Shown: in pieces, positions 44,290-51,862 of the stretch | Numbering within the stretch: the first letter of the stretch is position 1 | How the letters are laid out: each line of letters opens with the position of its first letter | Assembly (NCBI GenBank): GCA_903896925.1 | Contig: CAITZM010000175.1 | Location: forward strand, 1-64,000 | From: an uncultured Lentisphaerota bacterium | Lineage (GTDB): Bacteria > Verrucomicrobiota > Kiritimatiellia > CAIQIC01 | Reading direction: 5' to 3' | Length of the DNA: 64,000 nt | Notes under the pieces: model-generated | Told to the model about the DNA's origin: nothing | The model's input: only the letters and a program-made list of their open reading frames with translations | Databases searched by the model: none | Translations under genes and position numbers: made by a program

Positions 44290-44709
44290 TCACTTCAGTC
44301 CGCTGCTGAGGCGGTAGATCCAGTTGGCCACCAGCAGGATGGCCCCCACGGCCGCGATCCACCGCCACGGCCAGCGCAGCAGTAATTTGCGGCCGGTGAC
44401 GAGGCCGGCCGTTCCCCAGAAGAACGCGGCGAGGGTGGCGAGGAACAGCGGCACGCCGAGCGGCGAGATCCGCCAGGCCCCGGCGACATGGCCGTGGGCC
44501 ATCGCCATGAACGCGCGCGTCATGCCGCAGAACATGCAGGGATAACCCGTGAGCCGCAGGAAGGGGCAGGCGTGGAAAGTGCCGATCAGCGTGAGCGGCA
44601 CCAGCGCGGCGATCAGCAGTGCCGCTCCGCTACCGCCGACCAGCAGCCACCGGAGCTGGCGGCCGCCGCGGTCCAGCAGGGTGGAGGGCAGTGGTGGCGG
44701 CGTTTCCAT
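44290..44709 (-). CDS. DUF2752 membrane protein
   Basis: 139 residues with three hydrophobic segments. The hallmark of the family is present: CPFLRLTGYPCMFCGMTRAF, then MAMAHGHVAGAW. This Cys-rich periplasmic-side motif is conserved in DUF2752; function is unknown. The ATG at 44709 lies 5 bp after the stop of the next gene on the same strand, so they form an operon. Confidence 0.9.
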   Translation of the reverse strand: METPPPLPSTLLDRGGRQLRWLLVGGSGAALLIAALVPLTLIGTFHACPFLRLTGYPCMFCGMTRAFMAMAHGHVAGAWRISPLGVPLFLATLAAFFWGTAGLVTGRKLLLRWPWRWIAAVGAILLVANWIYRLSSGLK

Positions 44710-44713
44710 GCGC

Positions 44714-45430
44714 TCAAAGCGTCGGCGCTTGCGCGGGCGCCGGCTCCGCGGCGGAGAGTTGCGGGAAGACTTCGCGGAAGGCCACGGCCATCAGGCAATA
44801 GTACAGCGGCATGGTCACCACGATGCCGATGCAGGTGATCGCGCCCGCGATGCCCACGCCGAGGGCCATCAGGTGGAAGATCAGGAAGACGTGGAAGTTG
44901 TCCTTCACCGCGCTCCAGCTGCCCGCGAGCGCCGTCTGGAAGCCGCACCGGTGCTCGGCCATCAGCCAGACGCTGAACATCGCGGCGGTGCCGACGAAGA
45001 AGCCGATCACGGCGGCCGCGAGGGTGGCCAGGAACGGCCAGAGGAACAGGCCGAGCGCGAACTGCGCCACGAAGTACGTGCCGCCAAGCACGAGGAAGAG
45101 CACGGCCGCGTCCTTGAACTGTTGATAACCTTCCAGGGCGCTGCGGAAGGCCGCGCCCAGATCGACCGGTTGGTCCGGGTCGGCAAACAGGTGCAGGATG
45201 TAGCGCGCGAGCCCGAGCGTCACCGGGCCGACCACGGCGACGACGAGGGCCAGTTGGAAGAGCAGGACCAGCAACGGGTACTCCAGCAGCATGCGCTGCA
45301 CGAGCGAGCAGGGGACGCCCATCCCGATGGCCAGCGCCGCATAGACCACCACCAGCGGCAGCCATTGCACCTTGAAGACCGCCATCGCCCGCTCGAACCA
45401 CTCCCCGAAGTTGATCTGGATTGCGCTCAT
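44714..45430 (-). CDS. Multi-pass membrane protein (DUF975/GlpQ membrane-domain-like)
   Basis: 238 residues. The opening INFGEWFERAMAVFKVQW is typical of the family of five- or six-helix membrane proteins (also annotated as glycerophosphodiester phosphodiesterase membrane domain); hydrophobic segments follow to residue 215. The ATG at 45430 has GGAGAAC upstream; a TTG at 45466 is rejected. Together with DUF2752 in one operon. Function unknown. Confidence 0.78.
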   Translation of the reverse strand: MSAIQINFGEWFERAMAVFKVQWLPLVVVYAALAIGMGVPCSLVQRMLLEYPLLVLLFQLALVVAVVGPVTLGLARYILHLFADPDQPVDLGAAFRSALEGYQQFKDAAVLFLVLGGTYFVAQFALGLFLWPFLATLAAAVIGFFVGTAAMFSVWLMAEHRCGFQTALAGSWSAVKDNFHVFLIFHLMALGVGIAGAITCIGIVVTMPLYYCLMAVAFREVFPQLSAAEPAPAQAPTL

Positions 45431-45486
45431 GTCTGTTCTCCGTGTAAGCCGCGCCAATGTAGCCATCGGCGCGGGCTTTGCAAGCC

Positions 45487-45533
45487 GGTTCCAAGGCTTT
45501 GAAAAAAATCCCCGTGTTTTTCCAGGCCTTGTA
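45487..45533. repeat. Paired-palindrome element, intergenic copy
   Basis: GGTTCCAAGGCTTTGAAAAA, then TTTTTCCAGGCCTTG 31 bp on. On the plus strand it reads FQGFEKNPRVFPGL, close to the in-frame versions. Confidence 0.65.
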
Positions 45534-45748
45534 GGGCGTGGCCTGCACCTCGGAGGGTGGGGGGCTTCCGTCTGCCTGATGCCGCGGCGACCTGTGGCAG
45601 CGTAGCTTGGTCCGGTTTCAGCCAGGTCCGCTCCGGCGCGGCCCGGTTGGGCGCGGGCTTGTCTGCCGCTTCGCGCCGCATCAGACTTGATTTGCTGTCG
45701 CGGGATAAGTTAGGCTCCGCCGCGTCGCACGCACACAGGAGAAACAGC
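45534..45748. other. Spacer upstream of serC
   Basis: Apart from the palindrome copy before it, I see no gene in the gap from 45431 to 45748. Near the end CAGGAGAAACAGC supplies the serC ribosome site. Confidence 0.4.
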
Positions 45749-46828
45749 ATGAGCAGAATCTATAATTTTTGCGCGGGTCCGGCGGTGTTGCCCTTGGAGG
45801 CCTTGGAGCAGGCGCAGCGCGATCTCGTGGACTATCAGGGCAGCGGCCTGTCCATCATGGAGATGAGCCACCGCGGCAAGGAATACGACGCGGTCCACAA
45901 CGAGGCCATCGACAACATCCGCAAGCTGCTCAAGCTGCCGGAGGACTACGGCGTGATCTTCATGACCGGCGGTGCGACGGCGCAGTTCTCCCTCGTGCCG
46001 ATGAACCTGCTGCCGGAAGGCCAGAGCGCCGACTACACCAACACCGGCGCCTGGGGCAGCAAGGCCACCAAGGAAGCCAAGCAGTTCGGCAAGATCAACG
46101 TCATTGCCAACACGGAGAAGGATTTCCCGACGCGCGTGCCCGAGGTGGCGTCGCTGCAGTTCACGCCCGGCGCGGCCTATGCCCACATCACGTCCAACGA
46201 GACGATTTCCGGCGCGCAGTGGAAGAGCTTTCCCCGGACCGCGGCGCCGCTGGTGTGCGACATGTCCTCCGACATCCTTTCGCGCCCGATCGACGTGACC
46301 CAGTTCGGCCTGATCTATGCCGGCGCGCAGAAGAACCTCGGTCCGTCCGGCGTGACGCTCGTCATCATCCGCAAGGATCTTGTCGAGCAGGTTAATCCGA
46401 AGTGCCCGGTGTTCTTCCGCTACAAGACGCATCTGGACGAGAACTCGCTGCACAACACCCCGCCGTGCTTCGCGATCTACATGCTCGCGCTGTGCACGCG
46501 CTGGCTGCTGAAGATCGGCGGCGTGGACGCCATCGCCCAGATCAACCGCGACAAGGCCGCGAAGCTGTACACCGCCCTGGACGCATCGGGCTTCTACAAG
46601 GCGTCCGCGGTCAGGGAATTCCGGTCCGACATGAACGTCACCTTCCGGCTGCCGACCGAGGCGCTGGAGGACCAATTCGTCAAGGAAGCCTCCGCCAAGG
46701 GCATGAAGCAGCTCAAGGGGCATCGCTCGGTCGGCGGCATCCGCGCCTCGATCTACAATGCCTTCCCGGTCGCCGGCGTGGACGCTCTGATCGCGTTCAT
46801 GAAGGAGTTCGAGCAGAAGAACGGCTGA
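45749..46828 (+). CDS. serC: Phosphoserine aminotransferase
   Basis: Transfers the amino group from glutamate to 3-phosphohydroxypyruvate in serine synthesis; also used in pyridoxal phosphate synthesis. 359 residues, the typical length. Starts RIYNFCAGPAVLPLEALEQA; the PLP lysine is in YAGAQKNLGPSG; PDQ-like substrate motifs and HRSVGGIRASIYNA at the C-terminus are intact. The ATG at 45749 has AGGAGA upstream. It stands alone, with its own terminator before the tRNA gene. Confidence 0.97.
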   Translation: MSRIYNFCAGPAVLPLEALEQAQRDLVDYQGSGLSIMEMSHRGKEYDAVHNEAIDNIRKLLKLPEDYGVIFMTGGATAQFSLVPMNLLPEGQSADYTNTGAWGSKATKEAKQFGKINVIANTEKDFPTRVPEVASLQFTPGAAYAHITSNETISGAQWKSFPRTAAPLVCDMSSDILSRPIDVTQFGLIYAGAQKNLGPSGVTLVIIRKDLVEQVNPKCPVFFRYKTHLDENSLHNTPPCFAIYMLALCTRWLLKIGGVDAIAQINRDKAAKLYTALDASGFYKASAVREFRSDMNVTFRLPTEALEDQFVKEASAKGMKQLKGHRSVGGIRASIYNAFPVAGVDALIAFMKEFEQKNG

Positions 46829-46895
46829 TGACTTTGTGGTCGCCGCCGATGGTTTTCCATTGACCCGCGGCGCGAGTCCATGCACCATGTCGCGC

Positions 46896-46925
46896 GCCGA
46901 TTGCAATCGGCTTTCGTCGTTTTAG
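46896..46925 (+). terminator. Terminator of serC
   Basis: GCCGATT-GC-AATCGGC (46896-46911, 7-bp perfect stem) followed by TTTCGTCGTTTT. Located 68 bp after the serC stop and just before the tRNA. Confidence 0.6.
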
Positions 46926-46926
46926 C

Positions 46927-47003
46927 GTGCCTGTAGCTCAATTGGATAGAGCGTTGGCCTCCGAAGCCAAAGGTTGCTGGTTCAACTCCAGTCAGGCACA
47001 CCA
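46927..47003 (+). tRNA. tRNA-Arg (anticodon CCG)
   Basis: 77 nt including encoded CCA. Acceptor GTGCCTG/CAGGCAC, D-arm GCTC-AATTGGAT-AGAGC, anticodon stem TTGGC/GCCAA with loop CTCCGAA (anticodon CCG, reads CGG), T-arm GCTGG-TTCAACT-CCAGT, discriminator A, CCA. All four stems are intact. Its last 33 bases are repeated exactly at 47077-47109. Confidence 0.97.
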
Positions 47004-47076
47004 AACTTTCAGGATAGTCGAGTGAGCTGCTTGATCAGCGGGTGAACCCAGAGCGCCCCGGTCGCCGCGACCGGGG
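47004..47076 (+). other. Spacer between the tRNA and its duplicated 3' end, with hairpin
   Basis: 73 bp. A perfect 9-bp stem with 3-base loop (CCCCGGTCG-CCG-CGACCGGGG, 47056-47076) directly abuts the duplicated tRNA piece, in the place where an anticodon arm would be. No acceptor 5' half is present, so it is not a second complete tRNA. Confidence 0.6.
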
Positions 47077-47109
47077 AGGTTGCTGGTTCAACTCCAGTCA
47101 GGCACACCA
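47077..47109 (+). repeat. Duplicated 3' third of tRNA-Arg
   Basis: 33 bases identical to 46971-47003: variable loop, T-arm, acceptor 3' strand and CCA. Direct repeat at a distance of 106 bp. Such duplications mark integration into tRNA 3' ends. Confidence 0.9.
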
Positions 47110-47121
47110 ATCTCGGGTGCC

Positions 47122-47424
47122 ATGCACTTCGTCTACGTGTTGCACAGTTTGAGCACGGGCCGGTATTATATCGGCATCACGGATGATCTGGTGCGCCGTT
47201 TCCATATTTCCTCTGCTTCGAGCACGCGCGGCGCTCCACTATTTGCGCGGATGGTCGCTATCGTGCGGGGGATGTGTGTGCTGCTTTGCTTTCCTGGCAG
47301 AGCGCTCTGTTTGTTTGCCCCACCGAATCCGCGAGTAGCCGCGAGCGTACGCACCGGGCTTGCCCGGGCGACGTGCGCTGCCTTTTCCATTTTTTCCGCT
47401 CATGATTTTTGCGTCGCTTGCTAA
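47122..47424 (+). pseudogene. GIY-YIG endonuclease-like ORF, damaged
   Basis: The first 30 residues are a good GIY-YIG N-terminus: HFVYVLHSLSTGRYYIGITD followed by DLVRRF. VYV and YIG take the GIY and YIG places. After residue 30 the similarity stops; the expected Arg/His and later Glu of the family are missing, and the remaining 70 residues are unlike any GIY-YIG protein. A frame without stop continues upstream through the tRNA repeat to 47080, so translation could begin there. The ORF is probably disrupted by an insertion or frameshift. Confidence 0.6.
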
Positions 47425-47652
47425 TGTTGGATGAACTTGCCTAATCCTGCTGCGCCGAAAAGCATCTGAATCAAGAGCATACCGGAGCGCTCGGCTTCAG
47501 GCGGCGGACTTGGCTGTGCGAGCAGCATACCAGCCGGCGAGAAATATTTCCACGGCGGCATTGTATGGCTCGCTGCATGGACGCGAACACGGTATTGAGC
47601 GCGGCGTTTTCCGAGTCCAAGCTGGTGCGGCGCTTCCGTCAACAGCAGCCGC
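47425..47652. other. Spacer after the GIY-YIG ORF
   Basis: 228 bp. No gene recognised; it may contain decayed parts of the GIY-YIG unit. Lower G/C near the left end. Confidence 0.4.
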
Positions 47653-48282
47653 TTAGTGCGCGCGGCGGGCGGTGGCGAGGAAGACGGGATAGCGATGCTG
47701 GGTGCCGGTCGCGTCGGGCTTGACGATGGTGTAGGCGGTGCTCAGGGCGATGTCGGTGCAGCCGGCTGCCGAGAGCCAGCATGCGATATTTTCCGGCGCA
47801 AAGCCATGGTGATGAACGCCGGCCGGATCGGGATGAAAGGAACCATCCTCCGTCTCCAGGTCGGCCAAGGCCAACCAGCCGCCGGGGCGCAACGCCGCCA
47901 CGATCCGCTGCAGGGCGGCAGGCGTGTCGCGGAGATGGTGCAGCACCATCGAACTGCACACAAGGTCGAAGCTGGCCTGAGGGCAAGCCTCCGCATCAGC
48001 ATCCCACAGCTGGGTGGTGACGTTCCGGATGCCGGCCGCAGCGATTTTCTTCCGCAACTGCTCCAGCATGCCCGCCGAGGAATCCGTGGCGCAGATTTCC
48101 GCGAGGTGCGGCAGCAGGTTCAGCGTCAGCAACCCGGTGCCCGCGCCGCAATCCAGGGCCCGCCAGGTGCGCTCGCACGGCAAGGCTTTCAGCATCGCCG
48201 CGGCAATGTTCTGCGCGATGGCGACGCGCCCGGGGTTGTTGTCCCACTCCGCCGCGCGGTGATCGAAAATTGAAGGGCTCAT
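47653..48282 (-). CDS. Class I SAM-dependent methyltransferase
   Basis: 209 residues. Motif I is ALDCGAGTGLLTLNL (about residues 44-58), motif II Asp in ICATDSSAGML, motif III in SFDLVCSSMVLHHL, and motif post-III in LRPGGWLALADLE. This is the UbiE/Methyltransf_11 layout. The C-terminus is short, so the substrate is probably small. The ATG at 48282 has GAGG about 9 bases upstream; a frame to 48477 runs through the hairpin region and is rejected. Confidence 0.9.
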   Translation of the reverse strand: MSPSIFDHRAAEWDNNPGRVAIAQNIAAAMLKALPCERTWRALDCGAGTGLLTLNLLPHLAEICATDSSAGMLEQLRKKIAAAGIRNVTTQLWDADAEACPQASFDLVCSSMVLHHLRDTPAALQRIVAALRPGGWLALADLETEDGSFHPDPAGVHHHGFAPENIACWLSAAGCTDIALSTAYTIVKPDATGTQHRYPVFLATARRAH

Positions 48283-48286
48283 GCTG

Positions 48287-48333
48287 GTTTGCCTCGCGGC
48301 CTCGGCCGAACCGGCTGAGACCGCGAGGCAAAC
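48287..48333. repeat. 47-bp near-perfect hairpin before the methyltransferase gene
   Basis: Two 21-base arms (GTTTGCCTCGCGG... and ...CCGCGAGGCAAAC) with two mismatches and a 5-base loop. It lies only 4 bp from the start codon at 48282, in the would-be leader. The gene's likely ribosome site (GAGG) falls inside one arm. Confidence 0.75.
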
Positions 48334-48588
48334 TACCATCCCGTCGGTGCAGGACAAGGCTTTTCCCGGCCACCTGTCGCGGTTTTTGTCGACGGGGTAG
48401 GGCGACGCCTCCGGCGGAGCCGCCTTCGCCGGTGCGTGCCCTCGTCCGTGTGGTCGTGTCATCGAGGGCTTAACCATCCGGACCGAGAACGAGAACGAGG
48501 ACGAGGACGGTAAAACCGCCAGCGGAACAACACAATGCGGGTTGATCTTTGACCCTGCCTGACGCCAGCGTTTACCACGCTCCCAGAC
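48334..48588. repeat. Spacer with hexamer repeats
   Basis: No gene. A hexamer array of GAACGA/GGACGA units lies at 48481-48511. A GGCGACGCC/GGCGGAGCCGCC palindrome-rich block lies near 48401-48424. Confidence 0.5.
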
Positions 48589-49590
48589 TTACTGCCCGCC
48601 GCTCAAATCAGCGAGCACCGCGCGCAGGCCGGCGGTGACGCGCGCGAGGTGCCCGTAGTCGAGCTTGTCGGGTGTGTCGGTGTCCTGATGATAGTGCGGA
48701 TAGCGGAAAGGGGCGGTGTCGGTGACCATGATCGCTGGATAGCCGACCTGCCAGAAGGCCCAGTGGTCGGACCAGGCGACTCCGGGCACACCGCCGGGGA
48801 TCGCGCCGCCCTCGCTCGGGAAATGTGCCTGCGCGCGAAAGCTGCCGATACACTGGCGCACAAGCGCACGCGAGCCGAGGTTGCCGATGAAGCCGATGAA
48901 GTTGCCGCGGCTAGGATAGAGCAGGTTAAACGGACGCGGATAGCTCTGGCTGCCCTCGGCGTCGGAGTAGCAGCCCATCGTCTCCAGCGATAGCATGGCG
49001 GTGATCTTGTCGCCGCGCGCTTTGCAGGCACGGGCATAGACGAGGCTGCCCATCTGCTCGGTCTGGAAATAGGGCGGCTCCTCGTTGACGAACGCGACAA
49101 AGCGCAAGGTCCGTTCCGGCTTTGTGCCGGCGGACAGGCGCGCGAGTTCCAGCAACACGGCAATCCCGGAAGCATTGTCGTTCGCGGCGGGATCCGACAA
49201 AACGCTGTCGTAGTGCGCGCCGATGACAACGATTTCATCGTGCCGTGTGTCACCGGGGATTTCCACGCTGAGATTGCGGCAGGGTACGCCGAGGACTTCG
49301 AAGGACTGTGTGCGACAGGCCAGTCCCGCGGCGGCGAATTGCTCGGCCACATAGGTGACGGCTTGCGCCAGTCCGCGATGGGCCACCACGCTGCGCCCGC
49401 CGATCCGCCCGGCGAGCTGGCGCACATGACCCTCAAGCGCGGTGGCGAGCCGGCTTTCTTCGGGCGTGAGTGTCGGGAGCGGGCCGGAGAAGGAGCGTCC
49501 CGGCATCGCGGTCATGTAAGTGATGCCGCCGGCCAGCAGGAGGAGCACGGCCAAAATACGCAACAGCGCCTTGGGCGTGGCCCATTTCAT
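48589..49590 (-). CDS. M28-family zinc metallopeptidase, exported
   Basis: 333 residues. An N-terminal membrane anchor or signal (LLRILAVLLLLAGGITYMTAM), then the M28 core: VIGAHYDSVLSDPAANDNAS (His and Asp ligands; bridging Asp), VNEEPPYF (catalytic Glu and ligand Glu), and later SDHWAFWQVGYPAIMVTDTA with HYHQDTDTPDKLDY (final ligand His). Likely a periplasmic aminopeptidase. Its start overlaps the DUF190 stop by 4 bp, so it belongs to the crcB operon. Confidence 0.92.
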   Translation of the reverse strand: MKWATPKALLRILAVLLLLAGGITYMTAMPGRSFSGPLPTLTPEESRLATALEGHVRQLAGRIGGRSVVAHRGLAQAVTYVAEQFAAAGLACRTQSFEVLGVPCRNLSVEIPGDTRHDEIVVIGAHYDSVLSDPAANDNASGIAVLLELARLSAGTKPERTLRFVAFVNEEPPYFQTEQMGSLVYARACKARGDKITAMLSLETMGCYSDAEGSQSYPRPFNLLYPSRGNFIGFIGNLGSRALVRQCIGSFRAQAHFPSEGGAIPGGVPGVAWSDHWAFWQVGYPAIMVTDTAPFRYPHYHQDTDTPDKLDYGHLARVTAGLRAVLADLSGGQ

Positions 49591-49937
49591 GGCGCGGGCG
49601 GCGGTGTCCCGTGGCGGTAGGCGAGGACGCGGACATGCTCCAGCGTCACGAGGCCCCCGTCAATCAAGGCGTCAAGCTCGGGCAGAAAGGTGGCGATGCG
49701 CTCGGGCTTGTCCACGATCTCGATGACGATCGGCAGGTCCTCGGAGAGACGCAGCACCTTGGCCGTGTGCAGGCGGCTGTGCGCTCCGAAGCCCATCATC
49801 CCGCGCAGCACGGTCGCGCCCGCCAGCCCGCGCTGGCGGGCCAGTTCGACGAGCACTTCGTAGAGCGGCCGGCCGTGGTGCTTGTCGCTCTCGCCGATGA
49901 AGATCCGCAGCAGCTCCGCTTCCTTGGGTAGTTCCAT
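49587..49937 (-). CDS. DUF190 protein (CrcB-associated)
   Basis: 116 residues. ELLRIFIGESDKHHGRPLYE and GLAGATVLRGMMGFG are the family signature; a PII-like fold is likely. DUF190 genes are regularly next to crcB and are thought to help fluoride export, though the mechanism is unclear. The ATG at 49937 starts 10 bp after the crcB stop. Confidence 0.92.
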   Translation of the reverse strand: MELPKEAELLRIFIGESDKHHGRPLYEVLVELARQRGLAGATVLRGMMGFGAHSRLHTAKVLRLSEDLPIVIEIVDKPERIATFLPELDALIDGGLVTLEHVRVLAYRHGTPPPAP

Positions 49938-49947
49938 GACAGCATCC

Positions 49948-50328
49948 TCAGAGCAGGCGCCCGAGCGCCATGCCGACGAACATAAAGGCCAGTCCGAGCA
50001 GGTTTTGCCCGGCAAAATTGGCGAAAGCCAGCAGCCACTCGCCGTCGCGCAGCAGCGCCGTCGTCTCGAAAGCGAACGTGGAGAAGGTGGTGTAGGCGCC
50101 CATGAAGCCGATCAATATATAACTGCGGACATCGGCGCGCAGGCTCCAGTGCTCTGCCGTGGCCGACCAGATCAGGCCGAAGAGCAGGCAGCCCGAGCCG
50201 TTGATGACGAGCGTGCCCCACGGCAGCGGCGACTTGACGAGACGGTGGACGAGGCCCCCGACGCCGTACCGCGCGAGCGTACCGCAAGCGCCAGCCGCCG
50301 CCAGCCACGCGATTTTTTGGACGTCCAT
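49948..50328 (-). CDS. crcB: Fluoride channel CrcB/Fluc
   Basis: 126 residues, four transmembrane helices, forming a dual-topology dimer that exports fluoride. Family motifs: GACGTLARYGVGG, PWGTLVINGSGCLLFG (the central GT-NxxG), and GFMGAYTTFSTFAFE (the Phe box and TTFS). Only one crcB gene is present here, as expected for a homodimer. No fluoride riboswitch consensus is visible before the operon. Confidence 0.95.
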   Translation of the reverse strand: MDVQKIAWLAAAGACGTLARYGVGGLVHRLVKSPLPWGTLVINGSGCLLFGLIWSATAEHWSLRADVRSYILIGFMGAYTTFSTFAFETTALLRDGEWLLAFANFAGQNLLGLAFMFVGMALGRLL

Positions 50329-50332
50329 GATG

Positions 50333-50527
50333 TCAGGTTCCCGGTGGCCGACGATGAATCTTCGGTATCCCGCTCCGGTCCCGCCACCAGCGGAAGCCGC
50401 GCCAGATGGCCCAGATCACCGCGCAGACGCAGACCATCTCGACGAACGCTTTTTCGTCGCGGGCGTGCTGGTGCGGATCGCAGGACGGGTCCGGCTGGGC
50501 AGTGGTGGCATTGGTCGCGCTAGACAT
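50333..50527 (-). CDS. Short membrane protein upstream of crcB
   Basis: 64 residues: a polar His/Asp-rich N-terminal half (QPDPSCDPHQHARDEK) and one hydrophobic helix (AFVEMVCVCAVIWAIWRGF) followed by basic residues. It ends 4 bp before the crcB start on the same strand. The ATG is at 50527 without a good ribosome site. Plausible small protein; no family recognised. Confidence 0.5.
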   Translation of the reverse strand: MSSATNATTAQPDPSCDPHQHARDEKAFVEMVCVCAVIWAIWRGFRWWRDRSGIPKIHRRPPGT

Positions 50528-50703
50528 GCGCGCACTCTACCGGTGAAACCTGCTTGGCGGCAAGTTTTTCCACAGCGGGTCCGCACTCGGCCGGCCCGGA
50601 CGCGTTCCCGACTCCCGTCGGTGGCCTCGCCGGCGCCCGCCCAGGCAGGTCGTGGCCGACGACGCGCAGGAGTTCCGGACAGTCGGCGCCCGCATGGCGC
50701 AAT

Positions 50704-50728
50704 CGGCTTGCGCCGGCTGCGCAAGCCG
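50704..50728. repeat. Hairpin before the ABC-2 permease gene
   Basis: CGGCTTGCGC-CGGCT-GCGCAAGCCG, perfect 10-bp stem. It lies 17 bp upstream of the permease ATG; could be an operator or terminator of something upstream. Confidence 0.5.
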
Positions 50729-50744
50729 TTAGAATGACGCCCGT

Positions 50745-51710
50745 ATGCGTTGGCGGATCAAACAATTCAGTGCGCTTACCTGGCTCACGGCCTTGGAAGC
50801 CATGCGGCAGCCGGTCTTCCTGCTGCTGATGGCCGCCACGATCATGTTCATGGCCTGCCTGCCCCTGGTCACGGCGCATACGCTGGGCGAGGCCGAGCGC
50901 ATGGCGCGCGACAGCGCCCTGGCCCTGCACTTCGTCGCCGGCCTCGTGCTCGGCAGCTACCTCGCCTGCGCCGCGCTCCAGCACGAAATCCGCCGCGGCA
51001 CCGTCGCCGCGATCCTCTCCAAGCCCGTCGGCCGCGTCACTCTGTTCCTCGCCAAGTTCGCCGGCATCGCGGTCGTGATGGTGCTCTTCTCCGCCGCGCT
51101 GACCATCGCGACGATGCTCTGCGCGCGCGCCGCCACGCCGGAGAGCTTCGTTGATTGGTGGGCCGAGGGGCCGCTGCTGGCCGCCGTACCAGTGGCGTTC
51201 CTGATCGCCGGGCTCGTCAACTACTTCACCCGCCGCCCCTTCGTCTCGGACGCGTTCGCGCTGCTCGTGGCGGCGCTCGGCGTCGCGCTGATCGTCGCCG
51301 GCTTCTTCAATGACGACGGCCACCTCGTGGGGTGGGGGCAGCCGCTGCCGTGGCGGATTCTGCCCGCGGGCGTGCTGATCGCCCTGGCCATCCTCATCCT
51401 CGCGGCGCTCGCGCTGCTGCTGGCGACGAAGCTGGATGTCGTGCCCACCCTCTCGCTGTGCAGCGTGGTCTTCCTGCTCGGGCTGATGTCCGACAACCTT
51501 TTCGGCAAGCAGGCGGCGGTCAGCAAGCTCGGCGCTGTGCTGTATGGCGTGATTCCCAACCTGCAGCAGTTCTGGCTCGCCGATGCCCTGGCCGGTGGCG
51601 CCATCCCGTGGGCCTATGTGGGCTTCGCGGCGCTCTACGCACTCTGCCTCTTGGTATTTCTGCTCGCGGCAGGTATGCTGGCCTTCGGCCGCATGGAAGT
51701 GAAGGCGTAA
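50745..51710 (+). CDS. ABC-2-type permease
   Basis: 321 residues with about seven hydrophobic segments. The opening FSALTWLTALEAMRQPVFLLLMA and QHEIRRGTVAAILSKPVGRVTLFLAKF are typical of ABC-2 permeases of the NatB/CcmB-like group. No ATPase gene is adjacent. It precedes the SPFH cluster on the same strand, separated by the heptamer-rich gap at 51711-51862. Confidence 0.85.
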   Translation: MRWRIKQFSALTWLTALEAMRQPVFLLLMAATIMFMACLPLVTAHTLGEAERMARDSALALHFVAGLVLGSYLACAALQHEIRRGTVAAILSKPVGRVTLFLAKFAGIAVVMVLFSAALTIATMLCARAATPESFVDWWAEGPLLAAVPVAFLIAGLVNYFTRRPFVSDAFALLVAALGVALIVAGFFNDDGHLVGWGQPLPWRILPAGVLIALAILILAALALLLATKLDVVPTLSLCSVVFLLGLMSDNLFGKQAAVSKLGAVLYGVIPNLQQFWLADALAGGAIPWAYVGFAALYALCLLVFLLAAGMLAFGRMEVKA

Positions 51711-51712
51711 GG

Positions 51713-51850
51713 AATGGTTGAGGGATGATGGTGAATGGTTGATGGTGCATGGTGAATGGCGGATGAAAAATGGCAGATGGAATGGTTGGATGAGTGATGA
51801 GTTCCCTTGCTGCTCATTAATCATTCACCCTCAACCATCCGCCATCTGTC
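51713..51850. repeat. Heptamer array with inverse array
   Basis: Units ATGGTGA, ATGGTTG, ATGGTGC, ATGGCGG, ATGGCAG run from 51713 to about 51800. The inverse (TCATTCA, CCCTCAA, CCATCCG) follows at 51815-51850. The transcript could fold into a long imperfect hairpin in front of the SPFH gene. Confidence 0.7.
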
Positions 51851-51862
51851 CTTGGTTTCCGT

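Noticed and set aside
47010-47109. A second tRNA gene
   Set aside because: Only the T-arm, variable loop and 3' acceptor strand are present; no 5' acceptor or D-arm pairs with them.
50329-50744. Fluoride riboswitch before crcB
   Set aside because: I looked for the conserved GGNGAUGG and pseudoknot segments on the minus strand and did not find them.
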